13,156 nt of DNA. Origin: Pseudomonadota bacterium (GTDB lineage Bacteria; Pseudomonadota; Gammaproteobacteria; Xanthomonadales; Xanthomonadaceae). Numbering within the stretch: the first letter of the stretch is position 1; the number at the start of each line of letters is the position of its first letter. A program made the position numbers and the translations under genes. The stretch covers positions 1-13,156 of the forward strand of contig JAEWZE010000125.1 in NCBI GenBank assembly GCA_023395465.1, written 5' to 3'. The notes beneath the pieces were generated by a model, which was given only the letters and a program-made list of their open reading frames with translations, had not been told where the DNA came from and did not search any database. Below, piece after piece: positions 5,853-13,156 of this stretch.

Positions 5853-6725
5853 ATGTCCGAGGACGACAGTAGTAGCGCCTCCGAAACCCCGGAAAAGCGG
5901 CGCAGTTGGCTGGAACGGCTCAGTTCGGCCATCTCCGGCGAACCCAGCACCCGCGAAGACCTGGTCGAGCTGCTGCGCGACACCCATTCCGACGGCCTGA
6001 TCGAGGCCGACACCCTGCGCATGATGGAGGGCGCGCTGGCCGTGTCCGACATGAGCGTCGGCGACGTGATGGTGCCGCGCGCGCAGATGGTGGCGCTGTC
6101 GGCCGAGGCGAAGTTCCTCGACCTGATGCGGCAGGTGGTCGAATCGGGCCATTCCCGCTTCCCGGTGCACGGCGAGGACAAGGACGAGATCCTGGGCATC
6201 CTGCTGGCCAAGGACCTGCTGCGCGGCGTGGTCGCCGACAACGGTCCGGGCTCGGTCCATGAACTGCTGCGGCCGGCGGTGCTGATTCCCGAGTCGAAGA
6301 AGCTCAACGTGCTGCTGCGCGAGTTCCGCCAGTCGCGCAACCACATGGCGATCGTGATCGACGAGTACGGCGGCGTCGCCGGCCTCGTGACGATCGAGGA
6401 CGTGCTGGAGGAAATCGTCGGCGAGATCGACGACGAGCACGACGATGCCGAGGATCCAGAGGCGCTGATCGCCGCGCAGGCCGACGGCCAGTACGTGGTC
6501 GATGCGCTGACCCCGATCGCCGATTTCAACGAGCGCTTCGGCGCGGACTTCGACGACGACGAGTACGACACCATCGGCGGCCTGGTCACGGCCGAGATCG
6601 GGCACCTGCCCGAGGCCGGCGAGGAACTGACCCTGGGCCGTTTCGGATTCCGCATCGCACGCGCCGATGCACGGCGCCTGCATGCCCTGCACGTGAGCGT
6701 GCATGGCGACCACGATGCCGCCTAG
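5853..6725 (+). CDS. corC: CorC/YbeX, CBS-domain Mg/Co homeostasis protein
   Basis: This 290-residue protein matches the CorC/YbeX family in length and order. An acidic, Ser-rich N-terminus (1-30) leads to the block DLVELLRDTHSDGLIEADTLRMMEGALAVSD, read in parts over 36-66. Two CBS domains follow at about 71-129 (start DVMVPRAQMV) and 136-192 (with MAIVIDEYGGVAGLVTIEDV, read in parts). A C-terminal CorC_HlyC domain spans about 208-285 (YDTIGGLV). CBS pairs bind adenine nucleotides. In Salmonella CorC is linked to Mg and Co efflux together with CorA, and ybeX elsewhere belongs to the ybeZYX operon. Here it is separated from ybeY by about 2.1 kb holding the toxin-immunity cassette. A corA-family gene occurs 3.6 kb downstream. 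The short soluble form here lacks the DUF21 membrane domain of larger homologues. Confidence 0.95.
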   Translation: MSEDDSSSASETPEKRRSWLERLSSAISGEPSTREDLVELLRDTHSDGLIEADTLRMMEGALAVSDMSVGDVMVPRAQMVALSAEAKFLDLMRQVVESGHSRFPVHGEDKDEILGILLAKDLLRGVVADNGPGSVHELLRPAVLIPESKKLNVLLREFRQSRNHMAIVIDEYGGVAGLVTIEDVLEEIVGEIDDEHDDAEDPEALIAAQADGQYVVDALTPIADFNERFGADFDDDEYDTIGGLVTAEIGHLPEAGEELTLGRFGFRIARADARRLHALHVSVHGDHDAA

Positions 6726-6777
6726 CGCCGGCGGCGCGATGGGCGCGATGTGGGGAAACCGGCTTGCCGGGGCGCAC

Positions 6778-7998
6778 ATGGCATCGGCGGGCCCGGCTGC
6801 GCATGCGCCCGTGAACCCGCGCCCGCACCTCGCCGCCACCCTGCTCCTGCTGCTGGCCACGCTGCTGGCGCTGGCTGCGCCGCTGCAGGCCACGCCGCGC
6901 ATCGGCGTGGCCACCATGCAGCCGGGCGAGATCTTCTTCGAACGCTTCGGCCACAACGCCATCATCGTCGACGACCCGGCGCTGCCCGAGCCGGTGTCGT
7001 ACAACTTCGGCTTCTTCGACATGGAGGAGCCCGACTTCGCCTGGCGCTTCGTGCTCGGCGACATGCGCTACCGGCTGGTGGCGCTGCCGCTGTCGCAGGA
7101 CCTGGCCTACTACCGCGAGGTCGGGCGCGGCGTGTCGGTGCAGTGGCTGGACCTGGACCCGGCGCAGGCGCAGGCCATGTCCGAGGCGCTCGCACTGAAT
7201 GCGCGCCCGGAGAACGCGGTCTACCGCTACGACTACTTCACCGACAACTGCTCCACCCGCGTGCGCGACGCGCTCGATGCGACGCTCGGCGGCGCGCTCG
7301 AACGCCGCCTGGCGAGCCGCTCGCGCGGCAACACCTACCGCGGCGACGCGGTGCGGCTGGCCTCACCGGCGCCCTGGATGTGGCTCGGGTTCGACCTGGG
7401 CCTCGGTCCCGCGGCGGACCGGCCCAACTCGCTGTGGCAGGACGCCTTCGTGCCGATGCGGCTGGCCGACGCGCTGTCGGGCATGCGCCTCGACGATGGC
7501 CGGCCCCTGGTCATGGACATCGAGGAGGTGCTGCCGCACCGGCTGCCGCCGGAGCCGGTGGAGGCACCGCGCCCGTGGTGGCCCTGGCTGCTGGCCGGCC
7601 TGGTGCTGGCCGCCGGCGTGCGGGCCTGGGGACGCCGGCGTCCATCGACGGTGGCGGCCGTGGCCCTGCCCTTCTGGGCGGTGGGCGGCGTGCTGGGGCT
7701 GGTGATGGCCCTGCTGTGGGGCTTCACCGAACACCGCTTTGCCTGGGCCAACCAGAACCTGCTGCTGCTTTCGCCGCTGGGGCTGCTGATGCTGCCCGGC
7801 GGCTGGCGGATCGCGCGCGGCCGCGAGGCCGGCGCGCTGTTCCGCGTCCTGGCCTGGATCCTCGCCGCTGGCGCGGTGGTCGCGCTGTTCCTGCACCTGC
7901 TGCCGGTGCTGCCGCAGCGCAACGCGCACTGGATCGCACTGCTGTTGCCGCTGCACGTGGCGCTGGCCTGGACGCTGGGCGCGCGCAGGCGCCACTGA
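6778..7998 (+). CDS. Lnb N-terminal / DUF4105 domain membrane protein
   Basis: With the ATG at 6778 the protein has 406 residues. A hydrophobic signal or anchor (about 18-38, ending LQATP) precedes a periplasmic domain of the DUF4105 family (renamed after Enterococcus Lnb, a lipoprotein N-acylation enzyme). This domain carries FERFGHNAIIVDD with His59 and YDYFTDNCSTRVRDAL with Cys158. The Cys and His look like a thiol catalytic pair, by analogy with the family and not by test. The C-terminal third holds about five membrane helices (near 268-284, 292-313, 324-345, 355-376, 384-400). The start is ambiguous: in-frame ATGs at 6703, 6739 and 6748 also exist, and a GTG at 6811 gives the cleanest signal peptide. 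None has a strong ribosome-binding site. It follows corC by 52 bases in the same direction, the place where lnt lies in many gammaproteobacteria. Substrate is unknown. Confidence 0.8.
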   Translation: MASAGPAAHAPVNPRPHLAATLLLLLATLLALAAPLQATPRIGVATMQPGEIFFERFGHNAIIVDDPALPEPVSYNFGFFDMEEPDFAWRFVLGDMRYRLVALPLSQDLAYYREVGRGVSVQWLDLDPAQAQAMSEALALNARPENAVYRYDYFTDNCSTRVRDALDATLGGALERRLASRSRGNTYRGDAVRLASPAPWMWLGFDLGLGPAADRPNSLWQDAFVPMRLADALSGMRLDDGRPLVMDIEEVLPHRLPPEPVEAPRPWWPWLLAGLVLAAGVRAWGRRRPSTVAAVALPFWAVGGVLGLVMALLWGFTEHRFAWANQNLLLLSPLGLLMLPGGWRIARGREAGALFRVLAWILAAGAVVALFLHLLPVLPQRNAHWIALLLPLHVALAWTLGARRRH

Positions 7999-8141
7999 AC
8001 ATGCAAGGCCGCAGGGGCCCGCGCTGACACGATCTGCGCGGGCTCGCACGATCGGCCGGCCTGGGACGGAATCTTCCAGCCAACCCGCGGCAACGCGCAG
8101 CTTGCGTCCTGCCGTCGCAAACCTGATCGCCGCTATCGCTC

Positions 8142-8155
8142 TGCATACGTATGCA
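8142..8155. promoter_or_regulatory. Perfect 14-bp palindrome, candidate LacI-family operator for GH97
   Basis: TGCATACGTATGCA is its own reverse complement, centred on CG, as in even-spaced operators of LacI-family regulators such as PurR and sugar repressors. It lies 60 bases before the GH97 ATG, in a 217-base gap that holds no gene. Control by a maltose/glucan-responsive LacI-type repressor is a reasonable inference. No such regulator is encoded in this window. Confidence 0.5.
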
Positions 8156-8215
8156 CGGATCGGCTCGGCGACGCTGTGGCACCATCGAACGAAGCCGCAA
8201 CAACGAGGACGCACG

Positions 8216-10255
8216 ATGCCGATCCGCAGCCTGCCCGCCGCCCTGCTGCTGTGCGCGACGGCGGCCACCGCCTCCGCTGCCACACCGCCGCCGACGGCGC
8301 AGGCCTGTTCGCCCGGCAACGTGCTCTGCGTCGAGCTCGGCACCGACAACGACGGCCGTCCGAGCTATGCGGTGCTGCGCGAGGGCCGCGCGGTGATCGC
8401 GCCATCGCGGCTGGGCATGCTGTTCACCGACGTGCCGAAGTTCGAGCGCAACCTCGAGATCGCCGCGCAGCGGCAGCGCCGCTTCGACGAGACCTGGGAG
8501 CAGCCCTGGGGCGAACGCCGCGAGATCCGCAACCACTACAACGAACTCACCGTCACCCTGCGCGAGCGCTCCGGCCCCCGGCGCGACTTCGACGTCGTGT
8601 TCCGCCTCTACGACGATGGCCTCGGCTTCCGCTATGCGTTCCGCGACCAGCCGGGACTGGCGCACCTGAACATCGCCGAGGAACTCACCGAGTTCACCTT
8701 GGCCGAGGACGCGACCGCGTGGTGGATTCCCGCCTTCGAATGGAACCGCGAGGAGTACCTCTATAACACCACGCCGCTGCAGCAGGTGGGCGACGCGCAG
8801 ACGCCGATCACCCTGCGCACCGGCGACGGCCTGCACGTGTCGATCCACGAGGCCGCGCTGGTCGACTATTCGGGCATGAACCTCACCCGCGTCGAGGGGC
8901 GCAGGCTCAAGGCCGCGCTCACCCCGGGCAGCGGCACATCGGCGAAGGTCTCGGTGGCCACGCCCTTCAGCACGCCATGGCGCACGCTGCAGGTCGCGCC
9001 GCGCGCGGGCGACCTGGTGGAATCGTCGCTGATCCTCAACCTCAACGAGCCCAACCGGCTCGGCGACGTGTCCTGGGTCAAGCCGATGAAGTACGTGGGC
9101 GTGTGGTGGGAAATGCACCTGGAGCGCAAGACCTGGGCCTCCGGCGAGAAGCATGGGGCGACCAACGACAACGTGCGCCGCCACATCGATTTCGCGGCCG
9201 AACACGGCTTCGGCGGCGTGCTGGTGGAAGGCTGGAACCTCGGCTGGGACGGCGACTGGTTCGGCAACGGCGGGGAATTCAGCTTCACCCGGGCGTATCC
9301 CGATTTCGACCTGGAGGCGTCGGCCGCCTACGCGCGCGACAGGGGCGTGGTCCTGATCGGCCACCACGAAACCTCCGGCCACGCGGCGCACTACGAAACG
9401 CAGCTGGCCGATGCCTTCGACCTGTACCGGCGCGTCGGCATCCCGGCGGTCAAGACCGGCTATGTCGCCGACGCCGGCCAGGCCAAGGTGCGCGCTGCCG
9501 ACGGCACCATCGCCTACGGCTGGCACGAAGGCCAGGACATGGTGAACCACCACCAGCGCGTGATCGCCGAGGCTGCGAAGCGTCATATCGCGGTCAACCC
9601 GCACGAGCCGGTGAAGGACACCGGACTGCGCCGGACCTGGCCCAACGCGATCACCCGCGAAGGCGCGCGCGGCATGGAGTTCAGCGCCTGGGGCCAGCCG
9701 GGCAACCCGCCCGGGCACGAGGCCAACCTGGTGTTCACCCGCCTGCTGGCCGGCCCGATGGACTACACGCCCGGCATCTTCGGCATGCAGACGCGCTCGC
9801 CCGGCGGCATCCAGACCACCTGGGCCAAGCAGCTGGCGCTGTACGTGGTGGTCTACAGCCCGCTGCAGATGGCGGCCGACCTGCTGGACAACTACGAAGC
9901 CAACCCCGCGCCGTTCCAGTTCATCAAGGACGTGCCGGTGGACTGGGAGACCACGCGCGTGCTCAACGGCGAGGTCGGCGACTTCGTCACCATCGCGCGG
10001 CGCGAGCGCGGCGGCGACGACTGGTACCTGGGGGCGGTGACCGACGAGCATCCGCGCACGCTGGAGGTGCCGCTGGACTTCCTGGAACGCGGCCGGCGCT
10101 ACAGCGCGCAGATCTATCGCGACGGCGATGCCGCCGACTACCGCTCGCATCGCGAGGACATCGTGATCGAGACGCGCGAGGTCTCGGCCACCGACACCCT
10201 GCGCCTGCGCCTGGCGCCCGGCGGCGGGCAGGCCATCCGCTTCTCCGCGCACTGA
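8216..10255 (+). CDS. Glycoside hydrolase family 97 alpha-glucosidase (inverting SusB-like type)
   Basis: This 679-residue secreted enzyme has a signal peptide (residues 1-21, ASA-AT cleavage). An N-terminal beta-super-sandwich (about 30-290) contains WWIPAFEWNREEYLYNTTPL. A catalytic barrel covers about 291-560, with VEGWNLGWDGDW, IGHHETSGH, VKTGYVAD, NPHEPVKDTGLRRTWPN and REGARGMEF. A C-terminal beta domain ends the protein. From memory of Bacteroides SusB (GH97a), Glu439 and Glu508 are bases, Glu532 is the acid, and Glu508, Glu526 and Glu532 bind calcium. Here Glu464, Glu482 and Glu488 keep exactly the 508/526/532 spacing, and Glu385 in HHETSG fits 439. This points to the inverting, Ca-dependent group acting on alpha-glucans in the periplasm. 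A GAGGA ribosome-binding site lies six bases before the ATG. A palindrome at 8142-8155 may be its operator. No TonB receptor or other glucan gene is visible nearby. Confidence 0.93.
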   Translation: MPIRSLPAALLLCATAATASAATPPPTAQACSPGNVLCVELGTDNDGRPSYAVLREGRAVIAPSRLGMLFTDVPKFERNLEIAAQRQRRFDETWEQPWGERREIRNHYNELTVTLRERSGPRRDFDVVFRLYDDGLGFRYAFRDQPGLAHLNIAEELTEFTLAEDATAWWIPAFEWNREEYLYNTTPLQQVGDAQTPITLRTGDGLHVSIHEAALVDYSGMNLTRVEGRRLKAALTPGSGTSAKVSVATPFSTPWRTLQVAPRAGDLVESSLILNLNEPNRLGDVSWVKPMKYVGVWWEMHLERKTWASGEKHGATNDNVRRHIDFAAEHGFGGVLVEGWNLGWDGDWFGNGGEFSFTRAYPDFDLEASAAYARDRGVVLIGHHETSGHAAHYETQLADAFDLYRRVGIPAVKTGYVADAGQAKVRAADGTIAYGWHEGQDMVNHHQRVIAEAAKRHIAVNPHEPVKDTGLRRTWPNAITREGARGMEFSAWGQPGNPPGHEANLVFTRLLAGPMDYTPGIFGMQTRSPGGIQTTWAKQLALYVVVYSPLQMAADLLDNYEANPAPFQFIKDVPVDWETTRVLNGEVGDFVTIARRERGGDDWYLGAVTDEHPRTLEVPLDFLERGRRYSAQIYRDGDAADYRSHREDIVIETREVSATDTLRLRLAPGGGQAIRFSAH

Positions 10256-10290
10256 GCCGCGGAAAGCCGGTCGTCGCCACCCGCGCGCGG

Positions 10291-10319
10291 TTGCCGCTGC
10301 GGTCGTGCTGGCGCAGGAT
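10291..10319 (+). promoter_or_regulatory. Possible corA promoter
   Basis: TTGCCG (10291-10296) and CAGGAT (10314-10319) are separated by 17 bases. The -10-like hexamer ends six bases before the corA ATG at 10326, which would place the transcript start at or near the ATG. The AGGA inside the hexamer could instead be a Shine-Dalgarno sequence, so the two readings conflict. Confidence 0.3.
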
Positions 10320-10325
10320 GTGGCG

Positions 10326-11324
10326 ATGGAAACCGCCGCCGTCCCGAACCCGCCCAGCGTGATCAACAGCGCCGTCTACGGGCGCGACGGCGTGCGCCGC
10401 GGCGTGCCGCTGGATGCGATCAGCGACGTGCTGGCCGACGACGACGGCGGCTTCGTCTGGATCGGCCTGTACGAGCCCGACGACACCGTGCTGGAAAAGC
10501 TCCAGGAGGAGTTCGGCCTGCACGACCTGGCGATCGAGGACGCGCACAAGGCGCACCAGCGGCCCAAGATCGAAGCCTACGGCAACTCGCTGTTCGTGGT
10601 GGCGGGCACCGCGCAGGTCGTCGAGCAGAAGATCGCCTTCGGCGAGACCCACGTCTTCTTCGGCCCGCGCTACCTGGTGACGGTGCGCCACGGCGCCTCG
10701 CTGTCGTACGCCCCGGCCCGGGCGCGGGTGGAGCGCGAACCGGAGCTGCTGGCGCTGGGGCCGTCGTTCGCCCTGTACGCGGTGCTCGACGCAATCGTCG
10801 ACAACTACCTGCCGATCGTGGCCGAGTTCAAGAACACCCTGCTGGCGCTGGAGCAGGACATCGTCAGCGAGTCATTCGATCGCGCCACCGTGATCCGGCT
10901 CTACGACCTCAAGCGCGAACTGACCTACATGCAGGTCAACGTGGCGCCGATGCAGGACGTGCTGTCGCAGCTGGTGCGCAGCAGCAGCCCGCTGGTGCCC
11001 GAGGAAGTGCGCCTGTACCTGCGCGACGTGCTCGACCACAGCGTGCGCATCAACCAGACCGTGGACCTGCTGCGGGACATGCTCGGCACCGCGCTGGCGG
11101 TGAACCAGGCGCTGGTCACCCAGACCCAGGGCGAGGTGGTGAAGCGGCTGGCCGGCTGGGCGGCGCTGCTGGCCGCGCCGACCCTGATCGCCAGCTGGTA
11201 CGGCATGAACTTCGTGCACATGCCGGAACTGCACGGGCGCTGGAGCTATCCAGTGCTGGTCGCCGGGGTGGCGCTGGTGGTGGGCGTGCTCTACCGGTAC
11301 CTGCGCAAGGTGCGCTGGCTGTAG
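10326..11324 (+). CDS. corA: CorA-family magnesium/cobalt channel
   Basis: This 332-residue inner-membrane protein has the CorA layout. A cytoplasmic alpha/beta domain covers about 12-150 and long helices form the funnel stalk (about 160-272). The first membrane helix (about 274-292) ends in the family-defining GMN at 293-295 (YGMNF). A short periplasmic loop with MPEL follows, where typical CorA also has an acidic MPE-type loop, then a second helix (about 308-323) and a short basic tail RKVRWL. CorA works as a homopentamer importing Mg2+ and sometimes Co2+ or Ni2+. The ATG at 10326 was preferred; an ATG at 10305 would add seven residues inside the likely promoter. It follows GH97 by 70 bases but the functions are unrelated. 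CorC, encoded at 5853, is its known functional partner in enterics. Confidence 0.92.
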   Translation: METAAVPNPPSVINSAVYGRDGVRRGVPLDAISDVLADDDGGFVWIGLYEPDDTVLEKLQEEFGLHDLAIEDAHKAHQRPKIEAYGNSLFVVAGTAQVVEQKIAFGETHVFFGPRYLVTVRHGASLSYAPARARVEREPELLALGPSFALYAVLDAIVDNYLPIVAEFKNTLLALEQDIVSESFDRATVIRLYDLKRELTYMQVNVAPMQDVLSQLVRSSSPLVPEEVRLYLRDVLDHSVRINQTVDLLRDMLGTALAVNQALVTQTQGEVVKRLAGWAALLAAPTLIASWYGMNFVHMPELHGRWSYPVLVAGVALVVGVLYRYLRKVRWL

Positions 11325-11373
11325 CCGGCCAGGGGCCCGGACCAAAGTCGAACGCCATTGTGTGCTGCCGTCA

Positions 11374-11403
11374 TTGGCGTTCCATGCCGGACAGGCGTAA
11401 AAG
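11374..11403 (+). promoter_or_regulatory. Candidate cstA promoter
   Basis: TTGGCG (11374-11379) and TAAAAG (11398-11403) are 18 bases apart in the gap after corA. A start near 11410 would leave a leader of about 24 bases that includes a GAGG ribosome-binding site (11424-11427) six bases before the cstA ATG. No obvious CRP-like palindrome was seen in the short gap. Confidence 0.4.
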
Positions 11404-11433
11404 ACAGGCAATTCCCCCAAGTCGAGGCACCCC

Positions 11434-13156
11434 ATGAAAGGCGGATTCGGCAAGGTTGTGTGGGCGGCGCTCGCCCTGGTCGGCGCATTCTGCCTGGGTA
11501 CCGTGGCCCTGCGCCGCGGCGAGTCGATCAACGCGCTGTGGATCGTGATCGCGGCGGTGTCGATCTATCTGGTGGCCTACCGCTACTACGGGCTGTTCAT
11601 CGCCAACCGGGTGCTCGGGCTCGATCCCACCCGCGCCACGCCCGCGGTGCTGCGCAACGATGGCCTGGACTTCGTGCCGACCAACAAGCACGTGCTGTTC
11701 GGCCACCACTTCGCCGCGATCGCCGGCGCCGGCCCGCTGGTCGGCCCGGTCCTGGCCGCGCAGATGGGATACCTGCCGGGCACACTCTGGCTGATCGCCG
11801 GCGTGGTCCTGGCCGGCGCGGTGCAGGACTTCATGGTGCTGGTGATCTCCAGCCGCCGCGACGCGCGCTCGCTCGGCGACTTGGTGCGCGAGGAGATGGG
11901 CAAGGTGCCCGGCACCATCGCGCTGTTCGGCGCCTTCCTGATCATGATCATCATCCTGGCGGTGCTGGCGATGATCGTGGTGAAGGCGCTGGCCGAGAGC
12001 CCCTGGGGCATGTTCACGGTGATCGCCACCATCCCGATCGCGATCTTCATGGGCGTGTACATGCGCTACATCCGGCCCGGGAAGATCGGCGAGATCTCGG
12101 TGGTCGGCATCATCCTGCTGGTCGCGGCGATCTGGTTCGGCGGCGACGTCGCCGCCCACCCGACCTGGGGTCCGGCCTTCACCTTCACCGGCACCCAGAT
12201 CACCTGGATGCTGATCGGCTACGGCTTCGTCGCCGCGGTGCTGCCGGTGTGGCTCCTGCTGGCGCCGCGCGACTACCTGTCCACCTTCCTCAAGATCGGC
12301 ACGATCCTCGGCCTGGCGGTCGGCATCCTGATCGTCATGCCCGAGCTGAAGATGCCGGCGCTGACCCAGTTCACCGACGGCACCGGCCCGGTGTGGAAAG
12401 GCTCGATGTTCCCGTTCCTGTTCATCACCATCGCCTGCGGCGCGGTGTCCGGCTTCCATGCGCTGATCAGCTCCGGCACCACCCCGAAACTGCTGGCCAA
12501 CGAGCGCCATGCGCCCTACATCGGCTATGGCGGCATGCTGATGGAGTCGTTCGTGGCGATCATGGCCATGGTCGCCGCCTCGATCATCGACCCGGGCGTG
12601 TACTTCGTCATGAACAGCCCGGCGGCGGTGATCGGCACCGACGTGGCGAACGCGGCGCAGGTCGTCTCCAGCTGGGGCTTCACGGTCACCCCCGAGGTAC
12701 TCACCGCCACTGCCGCGGACATCGGCGAGAACTCGATCCTCTCCCGGGCCGGCGGCGCGCCCACCCTGGCGGTGGGCATCGCGCAGATCTTCCACGCGGT
12801 GATCCCCGGCGAGGGAATGATGGCGTTCTGGTACCACTTCGCGATCCTGTTCGAAGCGCTGTTCATCCTCACCGCGGTCGATGCGGGCACCCGCGCCGGA
12901 CGCTTCATGCTGCAGGACCTGCTGGGCAGCTTCGTGCCGGTGATGCGCAAGACCGAGTCCTGGGGCCCGAACCTGCTCGCCACCGCCGGCTGCGTGGCGC
13001 TGTGGGGCTACTTCCTCTACCAGGGCGTGACCGATCCGCTGGGCGGCATCAACATGCTGTGGCCGCTGTTCGGCATCGCCAACCAGATGCTGGCCGGCAT
13101 CGCGCTGATGCTGTGCACGGTGGTGCTGTTCAAGATGAAGAAGGACCGCTACGCCT
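11434..13156 (+). CDS. cstA: Carbon starvation protein CstA family transporter (partial, 3' end outside window)
   Basis: The first 574 residues are visible; the family is usually near 690, so about a sixth is missing beyond the window. The protein is strongly hydrophobic, with roughly fifteen membrane helices in the visible part. Family blocks include GHHFAAIAGAGPLVGP (90-105), QDFMVLVISSRRDARSLGD, SGFHALISSGTTPK (339-352) and the late block LWPLFGIANQML. CstA proteins are inner-membrane transporters induced on carbon starvation; E. coli CstA takes up peptides and pyruvate and its paralogue BtsT is a pyruvate/H+ symporter. Which substrate applies here cannot be read from sequence. The ATG at 11434 has a GAGG site. 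The large minus-strand open frame opposite (11371-12837) is a Asp/His/Arg-rich shadow and not a gene. Confidence 0.95.
   Translation, partial: MKGGFGKVVWAALALVGAFCLGTVALRRGESINALWIVIAAVSIYLVAYRYYGLFIANRVLGLDPTRATPAVLRNDGLDFVPTNKHVLFGHHFAAIAGAGPLVGPVLAAQMGYLPGTLWLIAGVVLAGAVQDFMVLVISSRRDARSLGDLVREEMGKVPGTIALFGAFLIMIIILAVLAMIVVKALAESPWGMFTVIATIPIAIFMGVYMRYIRPGKIGEISVVGIILLVAAIWFGGDVAAHPTWGPAFTFTGTQITWMLIGYGFVAAVLPVWLLLAPRDYLSTFLKIGTILGLAVGILIVMPELKMPALTQFTDGTGPVWKGSMFPFLFITIACGAVSGFHALISSGTTPKLLANERHAPYIGYGGMLMESFVAIMAMVAASIIDPGVYFVMNSPAAVIGTDVANAAQVVSSWGFTVTPEVLTATAADIGENSILSRAGGAPTLAVGIAQIFHAVIPGEGMMAFWYHFAILFEALFILTAVDAGTRAGRFMLQDLLGSFVPVMRKTESWGPNLLATAGCVALWGYFLYQGVTDPLGGINMLWPLFGIANQMLAGIALMLCTVVLFKMKKDRYA

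Noticed and set aside
5100..7064. Open frame of 654 codons on the minus strand
   Set aside because: It lies across the toxin, immunity, corC and DUF4105 genes on the opposite strand, with low-complexity composition and no motif.
7724..10366. Open frame of 880 codons on the minus strand opposite GH97
   Set aside because: It is antisense to a clear GH97 gene with intact motifs, and its product is Val/Arg/His/Ala-rich with no domain. Long antisense frames are expected at this GC content because third-position G/C removes stop codons.
11325..11345. Possible hairpin after corA (CCGGCC with GGCCCGG)
   Set aside because: Pairing needs a bulge and no U-tract follows, so support is too weak to call a terminator.
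11371..12837. Open frame of 488 codons on the minus strand opposite cstA
   Set aside because: The product is extremely Asp/His/Arg/Gln-rich, which is the mirror image of hydrophobic codons in the transporter. It is a shadow.

Overview
The window is very GC-rich and almost fully coding. Codons mostly end in G or C, and long antisense open frames shadow the real genes. Gene content and protein wording (a phoH-ybeY-corC set, a GH97 glucosidase, CstA, secreted proteins typical of the Xanthomonas/Lysobacter/Luteimonas group) suggest a gammaproteobacterium of the Xanthomonadaceae/Lysobacteraceae. This assignment is inferred from protein character and was not tested by a search. No tRNA, rRNA, insertion sequence, CRISPR array or phage gene was seen.

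Left edge (1-1215): on the minus strand, a TetR-family repressor gene overlaps by four bases the start of a YbhG/HlyD-type membrane-fusion lipoprotein gene that runs off the window. A perfect AT-rich inverted repeat covers the likely tetR promoter and is the best operator candidate.

Middle (1216-6725): this is the widespread phoH(ybeZ)-ybeY-corC(ybeX) group for RNA metabolism, rRNA maturation and Mg/Co homeostasis, but split twice. Between phoH and ybeY sits a gene for an unrecognised exported protein of 321 residues. Between ybeY and corC sits a three-gene cassette. It holds a minus-strand gene for a small secreted six-cysteine protein and, divergent from it, a 322-residue protein that looks like a polymorphic toxin, followed 16 bases later by an 87-residue protein that fits an immunity partner. 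This cassette is the most novel-looking part of the window.

Right part (6778-13156): corC is followed by a membrane protein with an Lnb-N/DUF4105-type periplasmic domain with conserved-looking His and Cys. Next come a GH97 alpha-glucosidase with a perfect 14-bp LacI-type palindrome upstream, a CorA-family Mg/Co channel, and the start of a CstA-type carbon-starvation/peptide-or-pyruvate transporter that runs off the right edge. CorC and CorA share a metal-homeostasis theme. GH97 and CstA share a carbon-scavenging theme, but each has its own upstream region and they need not be one operon.

Several genes (tetR, phoH, ybeY, perhaps corA) have a -10-like hexamer 6-9 bases before the start codon and a weak or absent Shine-Dalgarno sequence, which suggests leaderless mRNAs.
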